Shown here piece by piece: positions 6,704-15,775 of a stretch of 60,920 nucleotides of DNA. A model generated the notes under the pieces. That model was not told where the DNA came from and did no database searches. It worked only from the letters and a program-made list of their open reading frames with translations. Position 1 is the first letter of the stretch. Each line of letters opens with the position of its first letter. The DNA comes from JAMXLO01 sp041487355. GTDB taxonomy: Bacteria > Pseudomonadota > Alphaproteobacteria > Acetobacterales > Acetobacteraceae. Location: NCBI GenBank assembly GCA_041487355.1, contig JBGPND010000006.1, forward strand, positions 1 to 60,920. Direction: 5' to 3'. The translations under genes were made by a program, and so were the position numbers.

Positions 6704-9667
6704 ATGACCGAAAGACCGTTCCGCCTGCCCGTGAACTGGCCGAGCCCGCACGACGCCGGAGCGGCGGAACGACTGACCGAGCGCTTCGCCGAGCTGGGCC
6801 GCGCCGAGGCACGGCTTGCGGCCCGGCCTCCCGTGGCCGCTCTGCTCCGCTCGCTCGGCGGCAACAGCCCCTATCTCGCCGACCTCGCCGTGCGCGAAGC
6901 CGTCAGTTTGCGCAGCATCGTCTCGATCGGGCCGGATGCGGTGGTGACGGCCGCGCTCCAGGAGCTGGCGGCGATCGCGCCGCAGACCCGCCGTGACCGT
7001 GTGGCCGCAGCATTGCGGCGTGCCAAGCGGGTCGTCGCGCTGGCGACCGCCATCGCCGATATCGGCGGCATCTGGCCGCTGGAGCGCGTCACCGCCGCCC
7101 TGAGCGATCTGGCCGAGGTCACGCTCGGTCTGGCCATGGCCCATCTGCTGCGCGCCGCCCACGACGCGGGCGAACTGCGCCTGCCCGATCCGGAGGATCC
7201 GACACGTGGCGGGGGGTTCACGGTGCTTGGCATGGGCAAGCTCGGCGCCCGCGAACTGAACTATTCGTCCGATGTGGACCTCGTGCTGCTCTACGACCCG
7301 GCGGCGCCAATATACACGGAACGCAGCGAGGACCACGCGATGGGCGGCTTCACGTCCCGCATCGCCCGCGGCCTGGTTTCGCTGATGGAGGCGCGCGACG
7401 GCGACGGCTACGTCTTCCGCACTGATCTGCGCCTGCGTCCCGACCCCGCCGTCACGCCGCCCGCCGTCGCCCTGCCCGCCGCCATCGCCTACTACGAGGG
7501 CATGGGCCAGAACTGGGAGCGTGCCGCCATGATCAAGGCGCGCCCGGTGGCCGGCGATCTGGCGCTGGGCGCGGGCTTTCTCGAGGCGATCCGGCCCTTC
7601 GTCTGGCGGCGCGGGCTCGATTTCGCCGCAGTCGCCGACATCCACGCGATGAAGCGCCGTATCGACGAGCACAGGGGCGGCGCGCTGGCCGCCGTACCCG
7701 ATCCGGTCGCCCGCATCGCCGGCCACAACGTGAAGCTGGGCGAGGGTGGCATCCGGGAGATCGAGTTCCTGGCGCAGACCCTGCAGCTTGTCTGGGGCGG
7801 CCGCGATCCCGGACTGCGGGTTCCGACGACGCTCGGGGCATTGCGTCTGCTGTCCCGCGCCGGTCACGTCCCCCGTCGCGCGGCGAGCGAGCTGGCCTCC
7901 GCCTATCGCTACCTCCGCCGCGTCGAGCACCGGCTGCAGATGGTGGCCGACCGCCAGGTTCACGAGCTGCCACAGCGGCCGGCGGAACTCGCCCGTTTCG
8001 CCACGTTCATGGGCTATCCGGACGCCGCCGCCTTCGCCACCGAGTTGCTGCGCCATCTCGGTCAGGTCCGCGCACGGTATGCCGAGGTGTTCGAGCTGGT
8101 GCCGGAGCTGCTGGAGCCCGGCGCATCCGGCCTGGAACTGGACTTCAGCGGCGTCGACGCGCCACCGGCCGCCACCGATGCCGCGCTGCGAGCACTCGGC
8201 TTCGGACATCCGCAGCGCATCGTGGCCGCGGTGCGTGGCTGGCAGGCCGGGCATGTCCGCGCGCTGCGTTCGGCGCGCGCCCGCGACCTTCTGGCCCAGA
8301 TGCTGCCGCGCATCCTCGCCGCGCTCGCGCGCCAGCCGCAGCTCGACACCGTGTTCAACCGGTTCGACGCATTCCTGGCCCGTCAGCCCGCGGGCGTGCA
8401 GCTTCTCTCGCTGTTTCAGCGCAACCCTGGACTGCTGGACCGGATTGCCGCGGTGCTCGGCGCGGCACCCTCGCTGGCCGATCACCTGGCCAATCATCCG
8501 GCCGCGTTCGATGGCCTGCTGTCACCGGAGGAGGATCCGGATCCCGCTCGCCTGCTGCGCGTGCGGCTCAAGGATGCGCGGCTGCTGGAGGACGCCATCG
8601 AGATCATCCGCCGAACGGTGCGGGAGGAAGACTTCACCGTCTCGGTCGCAACCATGGAGGGAAGGCTGGACGCCGACGCCGCCGGCCTGCGCCGTACGGC
8701 CATTGCGGATGCGGCGCTCAGCGCCCTGCTGCCCGCGGTGCTGGCGGATTTTTCCTCGCGCTTTGGCCGGGTCCGCGGCGGTTCGATTGCGGTGGTGGCG
8801 ATGGGCAAGGCCGGCGGGCGGGAGATGATGGCCGGCTCCGACCTCGACCTGATGCTGATCTACGATCATCCCGAGGCGGTCACCGAAAGCCGGGGTGTTC
8901 GGAATATGCCGACGAGCCAGTGGTTCGTGCGTGCCGCGCACGCCTATGTCGCGGCGGTGACCGCGCCAGGCGTGGACGGCCAGCTCTACGAGGTCGACAT
9001 GCGGTTGCGTCCGTCGGGCAACAAGGGTCCGGTCGCGGTGTCGCTGCCGTCCTTCCGCCGCTATCACGCCGAGTCCGCCTGGACCTGGGAGCGCATGGCC
9101 CTGACACGCGCGCGCGTGGTAGCCGGACCGCCAGCGCTGCGCGCATCGATCGAGGCCGCCATTGCCGTGGCGCTTGCCGCCGCCGGCGAACCCGGCCGTA
9201 TCCGCGGCGACGCCGCATCGATGCGTGCGCGCATGACGCGCGACCTGCCGCCGGACGGCCCCTGGGATGTGAAGCTGCGCGCCGGGGGTCAGATCGAGGT
9301 GGAGTTCATCGCCCAGGTCCTGCAGCTCATCCACGCGCGGGAGGCGCCGGAGCTGTGCTCTCCCACCACGCGCATCGCCCTCACTCGGCTCGCCAAGGCG
9401 GGATTGCTGCCCGCGGACGACGCGGCGCTGCTGATCCGCGCCGATTATGTCTGGCGCACGGTGCAAGGCATGCTGCGCATCACCGTCGGCCGTGGCGCGC
9501 GCGGCGATCTGCCGGACGCCTCTGCCCGCGCCCTGCTGCTCGCCGTTGCCGCCGCGTTGGATCAGACCGGGCCGGTTGACTTGGCTGGGCTGCGCGCCAC
9601 GCTGGATGATCTGGCGCAACAGGTTCGCGCCGCGTTCGTTCGTTATGTAGGAGAGATGGGTCCATGA
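6704..9667 (+). CDS. glnE: Bifunctional glutamine synthetase adenylyltransferase/deadenylase
   Basis: A 987-residue regulator of nitrogen assimilation that adds AMP to, or removes it phosphorolytically from, a tyrosine of glutamine synthetase, responding to PII and glutamine. Both nucleotidyltransferase domains are present: GMGKLGARELNYSSDVDLVL near residues 176-195 with its paired Asp, and GKAGGREMMAGSDLDLMLIY near residue 700, each followed by a helical region. The length matches the family. The start at 6704 (MTERPFRLPVNW) is preferred; an upstream in-frame ATG at 6659 would bring the start to within 12 bp of the divergent gene. It overlaps the following bcp gene by ATGA, so the two are translationally coupled. 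Confidence 0.95.
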   Translation: MTERPFRLPVNWPSPHDAGAAERLTERFAELGRAEARLAARPPVAALLRSLGGNSPYLADLAVREAVSLRSIVSIGPDAVVTAALQELAAIAPQTRRDRVAAALRRAKRVVALATAIADIGGIWPLERVTAALSDLAEVTLGLAMAHLLRAAHDAGELRLPDPEDPTRGGGFTVLGMGKLGARELNYSSDVDLVLLYDPAAPIYTERSEDHAMGGFTSRIARGLVSLMEARDGDGYVFRTDLRLRPDPAVTPPAVALPAAIAYYEGMGQNWERAAMIKARPVAGDLALGAGFLEAIRPFVWRRGLDFAAVADIHAMKRRIDEHRGGALAAVPDPVARIAGHNVKLGEGGIREIEFLAQTLQLVWGGRDPGLRVPTTLGALRLLSRAGHVPRRAASELASAYRYLRRVEHRLQMVADRQVHELPQRPAELARFATFMGYPDAAAFATELLRHLGQVRARYAEVFELVPELLEPGASGLELDFSGVDAPPAATDAALRALGFGHPQRIVAAVRGWQAGHVRALRSARARDLLAQMLPRILAALARQPQLDTVFNRFDAFLARQPAGVQLLSLFQRNPGLLDRIAAVLGAAPSLADHLANHPAAFDGLLSPEEDPDPARLLRVRLKDARLLEDAIEIIRRTVREEDFTVSVATMEGRLDADAAGLRRTAIADAALSALLPAVLADFSSRFGRVRGGSIAVVAMGKAGGREMMAGSDLDLMLIYDHPEAVTESRGVRNMPTSQWFVRAAHAYVAAVTAPGVDGQLYEVDMRLRPSGNKGPVAVSLPSFRRYHAESAWTWERMALTRARVVAGPPALRASIEAAIAVALAAAGEPGRIRGDAASMRARMTRDLPPDGPWDVKLRAGGQIEVEFIAQVLQLIHAREAPELCSPTTRIALTRLAKAGLLPADDAALLIRADYVWRTVQGMLRITVGRGARGDLPDASARALLLAVAAALDQTGPVDLAGLRATLDDLAQQVRAAFVRYVGEMGP

Positions 9668-10131
9668 GCGTTCAGGAAGGCGATGCCGCACCCGACTTCG
9701 AGCTGCCGGCGAGTGGCGGGCGCACGGTCAGCCGCAAGTCGATGCGCGGCAAGCCGTTCGTGCTGTATTTCTATCCGAAGGCCGACACGCCGGGCTGCAC
9801 CAAGGAGGCGTGCGCGTTTCAGGAAGCTCTGCCGCAGCTCGGCAGGATCGGCATCGACGTGATCGGCGTCTCGCCCGACAAGATGAAGCCGATCGAGAAG
9901 TTCGCCGAGAAATATCATCTGACCTTTCCGCTTGCCTCCGACGAGACGCATGCGGTGGCGGAGAAATACGCCACCTGGGTGGAGAAGTCGATGTATGGAC
10001 GCAAGTATATGGGCATGGAGCGCAGCACGTTCCTGATCGACAAGAGCGGCAAGATCGCCAGGGCATGGCGCAAGGTGAGCGTCACCAACCATGCCAACGA
10101 GGTGCTGGCCGCGGCGCAGGCACTGGGATGA
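9664..10131 (+). CDS. bcp: Thiol peroxidase, Bcp/PrxQ-type peroxiredoxin
   Basis: A 155-residue cytoplasmic peroxiredoxin that reduces hydrogen peroxide and organic hydroperoxides with thioredoxin as reductant. The active-site stretch FYPKADTPGCTKEAC holds the peroxidatic Cys45 and a resolving Cys50, the spacing of atypical 2-Cys Bcp proteins. The downstream GVSPDKMKPIEKFAEKYHL is also typical. The start codon overlaps the glnE stop (ATGA at 9664-9667). The pairing of glnE with bcp is, from recollection, common in alphaproteobacteria and probably reflects operon history rather than shared function. Confidence 0.95.
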   Translation: MSVQEGDAAPDFELPASGGRTVSRKSMRGKPFVLYFYPKADTPGCTKEACAFQEALPQLGRIGIDVIGVSPDKMKPIEKFAEKYHLTFPLASDETHAVAEKYATWVEKSMYGRKYMGMERSTFLIDKSGKIARAWRKVSVTNHANEVLAAAQALG

Positions 10132-10152
10132 TCGGTTGAGAGGAGCGTTACG

Positions 10153-10653
10153 GTGATCGAGCTGCGGCTGGCCAAGGTTGCGATGGTGGCATCGTTGGCG
10201 CTGTTCGCCTGCCTCGTCACCTTCAACAACATTACCGACTACGGCTCGAACTTCGCCTTCGTCCAGCACGTGCTCAGCATGGACACGACGTTCCCGGGCA
10301 ATGCGCTCACTTGGCGTGCGATTGGCGTCCCGACGCTTTGGCATGCGGCCTACTGGCTGATCATTTTCGGCGAAGCCCTGACATGTGCCGCCTATACGAT
10401 TGGCACCGTGGCATTGCTCCGCGATGTCCGGGCGAGCGGCGCGGAGTTCAATCGCAGCAAGCGTTCCGTCTTCGTCGGGACCGGCCTGGGGTTCCTCGTC
10501 TGGTTCCTCGGTTTCATGGTGATCGGCGGGGAGTGGTTCGCCATGTGGCAATCGCAGACATGGAACGGACAGGACGCCGCCTTCCGCTTCTATGTGGCAT
10601 TGCTGGGTGTCGGGATATTCGTGGGCCAGGCCGATGGCGATCTTGCCGGTTGA
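10153..10653 (+). CDS. DUF2165 small integral membrane protein
   Basis: A 166-residue protein with four likely membrane helices (about residues 7-24, 62-85, 109-130 and 145-160). The pattern NNITDYGSNFAFVQHVLSMD, WRAIG and a C-terminal FVGQADGD agrees with the DUF2165 family of predicted small membrane proteins; its biochemical role is unknown. It starts with GTG, supported by AGGAG eight bases upstream. It follows bcp by 21 bp and may be in the same transcript. Confidence 0.8.
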   Translation: MIELRLAKVAMVASLALFACLVTFNNITDYGSNFAFVQHVLSMDTTFPGNALTWRAIGVPTLWHAAYWLIIFGEALTCAAYTIGTVALLRDVRASGAEFNRSKRSVFVGTGLGFLVWFLGFMVIGGEWFAMWQSQTWNGQDAAFRFYVALLGVGIFVGQADGDLAG

Positions 10654-10729
10654 GCATCGATCGTCCGTGCGGGCATAGTGGCGGAGCCGAAGCCGACAGA
10701 CACACACAATGAAGGGGAGCGTTCGTCAG

Positions 10730-11164
10730 ATGAAAGCCGTCATTCTTGCCGTTCCGTTGCTGGTCCTGGCCGTGTCCGCGCAGGCGCGCGATATCAAGGC
10801 CGACATCGATGCTGCGAACGGGAAGTTCGTCGCGGCCTTCAACAAGGGCGATGCGGCCGGTGTCGCACAGCTCTATACCGAGCAGGCGACGGCGCTGCCG
10901 CCGGGCGCTCCCATGGTGAAGGGCCGGGCGGCCATCCAGAGCTTCTGGCAGGGTGCGATCCAGGCAGGTGACAAGAACGTGTCGCTCAAGGCGCTGCAGG
11001 TGGACCAGTTCGGCAATGCCGCGCGCGAGATCGGCCAGTTCAGCCTCGACGCGCCGAACCCGCAGAAGCAGATGGTGCATGTCGAAGGCAAGTATGTCGT
11101 GCTGTGGCGGCGCAGTGGCGGCAGTTGGAAACTCGACACCGACATCTGGAACGCCAACCAGTGA
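10730..11164 (+). CDS. Secreted SnoaL/DUF4440-like protein
   Basis: A 144-residue protein with a cleavable signal peptide (MKAVILAVPLLVLAVSAQA, cut near ARD), so probably periplasmic. The mature part has the SnoaL/DUF4440 pattern: AANGKFVAAFNKGDAAGVAQL, YTEQATALPPGAPMVKGRAA and a final strand GSWKLDTDIWNAN. This fold occurs in cyclases, isomerases and ketosteroid-binding proteins, so function is open. The ATG at 10730 is preferred because GGGGAG lies about 10 bases upstream and the signal peptide begins there; an in-frame ATG at 10709 adds seven polar residues. Confidence 0.82.
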   Translation: MKAVILAVPLLVLAVSAQARDIKADIDAANGKFVAAFNKGDAAGVAQLYTEQATALPPGAPMVKGRAAIQSFWQGAIQAGDKNVSLKALQVDQFGNAAREIGQFSLDAPNPQKQMVHVEGKYVVLWRRSGGSWKLDTDIWNANQ

Positions 11165-11257
11165 CCCATGCGCGCAATGGGGAGATAGCGTAGCGGTGCC
11201 TTTGCACTGCTCGCCCGGTCTGCCTAGGGTTGCCCCGACAATTCCGGGAGATGCGCG

Positions 11258-12895
11258 ATGGCCGATGAGTTGCCCCCGCGGGAGGCAATGGAGTTCGACG
11301 TGGTGATCGTGGGCGGCGGGCCATCCGGCCTGTCCGCCGCGATCCGCCTGAAGCAGCTTGCGCCCGACGCCGCGGTCTGCCTGGTGGAGAAGGGCGGCGA
11401 GATCGGCGCCCATATCCTGTCGGGCGCCGTGCTGGAGCCCGGTTCGCTCAATGAGCTGATCCCCGACTGGCGCGAGGAGGGCGCGCCGCTCGATACGCCG
11501 GCAACCGACGACCGTTTCCTGTATCTGACGGCAACCCGCGCCTTCCGTCTGCCGACGCCGCCGCAGATGCACAACGAAGGCAACTACATCGTTTCGCTCG
11601 GCAATGTGTGCCGCTGGCTGGCGACCCAGGCGGAGGCGCTGGGTGTCGAAATCTATCCGGGGTTCCCCGCCGCCGAGCTGCTGGAGGAAGCAGGACGCAT
11701 CGTCGGCATCGCCACCGGCGACGTGGGGATCGGCAAGGACGGCAAGCCCACCGAGACGTTCCAGCGCGGCATGGAGCTGCGTGCGCGCTACACGCTGTTC
11801 GCCGAGGGCTGCCGCGGTTCGCTGTCCAAGCAGTTGATCCGACGCTTTCATCTGCGCGACGGTCATGACCCGCAGACCTACGCCATCGGCATCAAGGAGC
11901 TGTGGGAAATCCCTGCCGCCAACCACAGGCCCGGCCTGGTGGAGCACACGATCGGCTGGCCGCTCGACGCCGGCACCTATGGCGGCTCATTCCTCTATCA
12001 TTTTGGCAACAACCTGATCTCCTACGGCTTCGTCATCGGCCTCGACTACCGCAATCCGTGGCTCTCGCCATTCGACGAGATGCAGCGCTTCAAGACGCAT
12101 CCGGCGGTGCGCAAGCACTTCGAAGGCGGCAGGCGCGTCAGCTACGGTGCACGCGCACTGAACGAAGGCGGCCTGCAATCGATTCCGCGACTGACATTCC
12201 CTGGCGGCGCCCTGATCGGCGACGCGGCCGGGTTCGTCAACGTGCCGAAGATCAAGGGCACGCACACCTCGATGAAATCCGGCATGCTGGCGGCCGAGAC
12301 GGTGGCCGAGGCGCTTGCCGCAGGAGGCACGGCCGAACTGACAGGCTACGAGGAGAAGCTGCGCGCGGGCTGGGTCTGGCAGGAACTGTCACAGGTGAGG
12401 AACATCCGGCCCGCGTTTGCCAAGTACGGGATGTGGGGCGGCCTCGCCTATTCCGCGATCGATACATACCTGCTGCGCGGCAAGGCGCCGTGGACCTTCC
12501 ATCATCCGCATCCCGACAACGAAACGCTGCTCGAGGCCGCGGCGGCGCCGCGCATCGAATACCCCAGACCGGATGGCGTGCTGACCTTCGATCGGCTGTC
12601 CTCGGTGTTCATCAGCAACACAAACCATGAGGAAAACCAGCCGCCACACCTGCGGCTCGCCGATCCCGAGCTGGCGATCGCGCTCAACTGGCAACGCTTC
12701 CGCAGTCCAGAAGCACGCTATTGTCCGGCCGCGGTCTATGAGATCGTCGGCGCGGAAGAAGGCAATCCGCGGCTGCAGATCAACGCGCAGAACTGCGTGC
12801 ACTGCAAGACGTGCGACATCAAGGATCCGGCCCAGAACATCGACTGGGTCACGCCGGAGGGCGGCGGCGGACCGAACTACCCTGGTGGGATGTGA
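11258..12895 (+). CDS. Electron transfer flavoprotein-ubiquinone oxidoreductase
   Basis: A 545-residue membrane-associated FAD/4Fe-4S enzyme that passes electrons from reduced electron transfer flavoprotein (fatty-acid and amino-acid dehydrogenases) to ubiquinone. The FAD fold is at residues 14-31 (DVVIVGGGPSGLSAAIRL). Cys489 and the C-terminal CVHCKTC triplet (Cys513, 516, 519) are the four cluster ligands. The tail WVTPEGGGGPNYPGGM is the usual family end. The start has GGGAG eight to nine bases upstream. Its partner ETF alpha/beta genes are not in this window. The following TPR lipoprotein and ispE genes on the same strand are typical neighbours as far as recalled. Confidence 0.95.
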   Translation: MADELPPREAMEFDVVIVGGGPSGLSAAIRLKQLAPDAAVCLVEKGGEIGAHILSGAVLEPGSLNELIPDWREEGAPLDTPATDDRFLYLTATRAFRLPTPPQMHNEGNYIVSLGNVCRWLATQAEALGVEIYPGFPAAELLEEAGRIVGIATGDVGIGKDGKPTETFQRGMELRARYTLFAEGCRGSLSKQLIRRFHLRDGHDPQTYAIGIKELWEIPAANHRPGLVEHTIGWPLDAGTYGGSFLYHFGNNLISYGFVIGLDYRNPWLSPFDEMQRFKTHPAVRKHFEGGRRVSYGARALNEGGLQSIPRLTFPGGALIGDAAGFVNVPKIKGTHTSMKSGMLAAETVAEALAAGGTAELTGYEEKLRAGWVWQELSQVRNIRPAFAKYGMWGGLAYSAIDTYLLRGKAPWTFHHPHPDNETLLEAAAAPRIEYPRPDGVLTFDRLSSVFISNTNHEENQPPHLRLADPELAIALNWQRFRSPEARYCPAAVYEIVGAEEGNPRLQINAQNCVHCKTCDIKDPAQNIDWVTPEGGGGPNYPGGM

Positions 12896-12982
12896 GGATT
12901 TTCCGCCCGCGTCCGGTAAACTGTTGATATCGCTCCTGCAAATCCCCATGACTCTTGCGACGGCGTGAAGTAGATTGTGCGG

Positions 12983-14680
12983 ATGCAGCATCTCCACAGC
13001 GCCAGCCGCGCACTTCTCCTCGCCCTGTCCTTGCTGTCAGCCTGCGCCGCAGCCGATCCCGCCTCGAGCAGGGCGACGAATCGCGCTGGCCACGATACCC
13101 CGACAGGGGTGTTCGCCGACTTCATGGTCGGCCGGTTCGCTATGAGCCAGTCCGATCCGCACAGCGCGGCCAGCCAGCTTCTGCGTGCCCTCGCCGCGCA
13201 TCCCGATGACCCCGAGCTGCTGCAACAGGCGTTCATTGCCTGCCTGATCGCCGGCCGCGGCGAGGCGGTGCAGCTTGCCCGCCAGATGCCCGACAGCCAG
13301 GCCGCTCAGTTGCTGCTGGGTGCGGTGGAGGCCCGCGCCGGTCATTGGCAGGCGGCGGAGCAGAAGTTCCATGCGCTGCCGCGCCAGGGGCTGACGCAAC
13401 TGCTGCAGCCGCTGCTGGTCGCCTGGGCGCAGCAGGGCGGCGGCCACACCGATGCCGCGCTGGCGACGCTCCACCCGTTCCTCGACGGCCAGCGGTTCCG
13501 CGGCGTCTACGCCTTGCATGCTGCGTTGATCGCCGATCAGGCCGGGCGCACCGCGGACGCCGCCAGGCTCTATCGCACCGCCCAGACCGAGTTTGGCGGC
13601 ATGAACCTGCGCTTGGCGCAGATCCTCGCGAGCTGGGAGGCGCGCCGCGGCCATCTGGGCGAGGCGCAGCACACGCTGGCGGCCATGTCCGACGGCGCCC
13701 CGGAGATGACCATCGCGCTGCCGGCACTCGTTGCCGCAACCATGACCCCACCGGTGCCGCGTGCCATCGATGGTATCGCCGAGGCGTATCTCGCCCTGGC
13801 CGCCGCCTTGCGCCAGCAGGATGCCGGCGACTTCGCCATGCTGCTGCTTCGTCTGGCCCTCGACCTGCGGCCGGATTTCACCCCTGCACGGGTGCTGGCC
13901 GCGGACATCCTGGAAAGCGGTCACCATCTCGACAACGCCTTGCAGATGCTGGCGGCGGTCAACAGTGACGATCCGCTGATCCCGGTGATCCGCCTGCAAC
14001 GCGCCGCGCTCACCGAGCGGCTGGGCCATACCGAGGAGGCCATGCGCGAACTGCAGCGCATCGCCCAGGACTATCCCGCCAGTCCGCTGCCCGCCATGCG
14101 CGAGGGCGACATCCTGCGCGGCAAGCAGCGCTTCACCGATGCGATCGCTGCTTATGACCGTGCCATCGCGCGTATCGCGGAGCCGGACCAGAACGACTGG
14201 CTGGTGTTCTACGATCGCGGTATCTGTTACGAGCGGTCGCGCCAGTGGCCAAAGGCCGAGGCCGATTTTCAGCATGCGCTGACGCTGGCGCCCGACCAAC
14301 CCTTCGTTCTGAACTACCTAGGCTATTCCTGGGCAAACATGGGCGAGAACCTGGCGCAGGCCCGGGAGATGATCGAGAAGGCGGTGCAGCGGCGGCCGAA
14401 TGATGGTGCGATCATCGATAGCCTCGGCTGGGTGATGCTGCGCCAGGGCGAGGTCACCGAGGCGGTCGGGATGCTCGAGCGTGCGGTCGAGCTGAATCCG
14501 GAAGATGCGTCGATCAACGGCCACCTTGGCGATGCCTACTGGGCGGCTGGGCGCAAGCTGGAAGCGACCTACCAGTGGCGCCGTGCACTGACGTTCAATC
14601 CCGAGCCCGACGATGCCGCGAAGCTGGAGGCGAAGCTGCAGGCCGGCGGTCGCCAGTCGGCGGTGGTCAGTGGTCAGTAG
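12983..14680 (+). CDS. TPR-repeat lipoprotein
   Basis: A roughly 565-residue protein with a lipoprotein signal (ALLLALSLLSAC, lipobox LSAC), so probably attached to a membrane facing the periplasm. The rest is helical with tetratricopeptide repeats, clearest in the last third: DWLVFYDRGICYERSRQWPK, then FVLNYLGYSWANMGENLAQA, then AIIDSLGWVMLRQGEVTEAV, then ASINGHLGDAYWAAGRKLEA. Such repeats mount other proteins; the client is unknown. A GTG at 12977 in the same frame is an alternative start, and no strong ribosome site separates the two. It ends 5 bp before ispE. Confidence 0.85.
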   Translation: MQHLHSASRALLLALSLLSACAAADPASSRATNRAGHDTPTGVFADFMVGRFAMSQSDPHSAASQLLRALAAHPDDPELLQQAFIACLIAGRGEAVQLARQMPDSQAAQLLLGAVEARAGHWQAAEQKFHALPRQGLTQLLQPLLVAWAQQGGGHTDAALATLHPFLDGQRFRGVYALHAALIADQAGRTADAARLYRTAQTEFGGMNLRLAQILASWEARRGHLGEAQHTLAAMSDGAPEMTIALPALVAATMTPPVPRAIDGIAEAYLALAAALRQQDAGDFAMLLLRLALDLRPDFTPARVLAADILESGHHLDNALQMLAAVNSDDPLIPVIRLQRAALTERLGHTEEAMRELQRIAQDYPASPLPAMREGDILRGKQRFTDAIAAYDRAIARIAEPDQNDWLVFYDRGICYERSRQWPKAEADFQHALTLAPDQPFVLNYLGYSWANMGENLAQAREMIEKAVQRRPNDGAIIDSLGWVMLRQGEVTEAVGMLERAVELNPEDASINGHLGDAYWAAGRKLEATYQWRRALTFNPEPDDAAKLEAKLQAGGRQSAVVSGQ

Positions 14681-14685
14681 GATTT

Positions 14686-15546
14686 GTGCCGGGTGATCTG
14701 ACCGAGTCGGCACCCGCCAAGGTCAACCTGTTCCTGCACGTGCTCGGCCGGCGCGGCGACGGGTACCATTTGCTGGACAGCCTGGTGGTGTTCGCCGAGA
14801 TCGGCGACATGCTCCGCGCGGAACCGGCGGAGGCGCTGTCGCTTACGGTCGATGGGCCATTTGCCGGGGCTCTTGGGGCCGACCAGGACAATCTGGTGCA
14901 GCGCGCCGCCAGGGCCCTGGCGGCGGAGGTCGGCATCGCCGCGAGCGGCCGTCTCATTCTGTCCAAGCGTCTGCCGGTAGCATCCGGCATCGGTGGCGGT
15001 TCGGCGGACGCGGCGGCGGCGCTGCGACTGCTCTGCCGGCTATGGCGCATCGAACCGGACCCCGCCGTGCTGGCTCGCCTCGCGGGCGGACTGGGCGCGG
15101 ATGTTCCGGTTTGCCTCGCCGGCCGCGCCAGCCGCATGGGGGGCATCGGTGAGCGTCTGGACCCGGCGCCGGCGCTGCCGGCGTGCGGCATCGCCCTGGT
15201 CAACCCGGGGATAGCGCTGGCGACCGCCGAGGTGTTCCGGACGCGGCGTGGCGCTTGGTCCGGTCAGGCGAAGTTGCCGGCGTCGTGGTGCGATGCCGGG
15301 GACATGGCGGATGACCTCAGGCGGCAGCGAAATGATCTGCAGCCGCCTGCCATCGCGCTTCTCCCCGTGATCGGCGAGGTTCTGTCGGCACTGGAGGCCG
15401 CGCCGGGCTGCCTGCTGGCGCGGATGAGCGGCTCGGGCGCGACCTGTTTCGGCCTGTTTGCCGACGAGGAAGCGGCGGCGCGGGCTGCATCAGGGTTACA
15501 ACGGCCTGGCTGGTGGAGCTGGGGCGGGAGGCTGCGACGCGACTGA
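14686..15546 (+). CDS. ispE: 4-diphosphocytidyl-2-C-methyl-D-erythritol kinase
   Basis: A 286-residue GHMP kinase that phosphorylates CDP-methylerythritol in the non-mevalonate isoprenoid pathway. The substrate motif APAKVNLFLHVLGRRGDGYH is at the N-terminus, and the ATP loop LPVASGIGGGSADAAAALRL is in the middle. A C-terminal glycine-rich motif SGSGATCFGLF completes the three family signatures. The frame is open further upstream inside the TPR gene, but similarity starts only after a GTG at 14686, five bases after the TPR stop, so that start is chosen. A strong ribosome site is absent; coupling to the TPR gene is likely. Confidence 0.94.
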   Translation: MPGDLTESAPAKVNLFLHVLGRRGDGYHLLDSLVVFAEIGDMLRAEPAEALSLTVDGPFAGALGADQDNLVQRAARALAAEVGIAASGRLILSKRLPVASGIGGGSADAAAALRLLCRLWRIEPDPAVLARLAGGLGADVPVCLAGRASRMGGIGERLDPAPALPACGIALVNPGIALATAEVFRTRRGAWSGQAKLPASWCDAGDMADDLRRQRNDLQPPAIALLPVIGEVLSALEAAPGCLLARMSGSGATCFGLFADEEAAARAASGLQRPGWWSWGGRLRRD

Positions 15547-15552
15547 GCGGGC

Positions 15553-15581
15553 TTTACGTGCCGCGGCACGCGACCTATTCA
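15553..15581 (+). promoter_or_regulatory. Putative promoter of tRNA-Gln with internal palindrome
   Basis: A -35 like TTTACG (15553-15558) and -10 like TATTCA (15576-15581) are spaced by 17 bp, about 13 bp before the tRNA. A perfect 14-bp palindrome CGTGCCGCGGCACG (15557-15570) lies between the two elements and could be an operator or chance. Confidence 0.35.
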
Positions 15582-15593
15582 CCAATCATCGGA

Positions 15594-15668
15594 TGGGGCG
15601 TAGCCAAGGGGTAAGGCAGCGGATTTTGATTCCGCCATTCGGAGGTTCGAATCCTCCCGCCCCAGCCA
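15594..15668 (+). tRNA. tRNA-Gln (anticodon TTG)
   Basis: The sequence begins TGGGGCGTAGCCAAG and folds as a cloverleaf with acceptor stem TGGGGCG/CGCCCCA, anticodon loop TTTTGAT with TTG in the middle, and T-arm GGTTCGAATCC. G15665 is the discriminator base, and CCA is encoded at 15666-15668. TTG reads the CAA glutamine codon. Confidence 0.96.
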
Positions 15669-15670
15669 GC

Positions 15671-15729
15671 GCGGTTTTCTTATGAGCGTAGCGAATGAGA
15701 AAATCCGCTGTCCCGGCGAAGGTCGGGAC
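15671..15729. repeat. Two short hairpins downstream of tRNA-Gln
   Basis: An imperfect inverted repeat joins GCGGTTTTCTTAT (15671-15683) to ATGAGAAAATCCGC (15695-15708). It is followed by a stem GTCCCG/CGGGAC with loop GCGAAGGT (15710-15729). The second hairpin resembles a REP-like unit often seen in alphaproteobacteria (recollection). Together they may end the tRNA transcript. Confidence 0.55.
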
Positions 15730-15775
15730 CCACGCCCTGGCGTCTCCTTGGAACCGCCCATCAAAGCGATGCCGT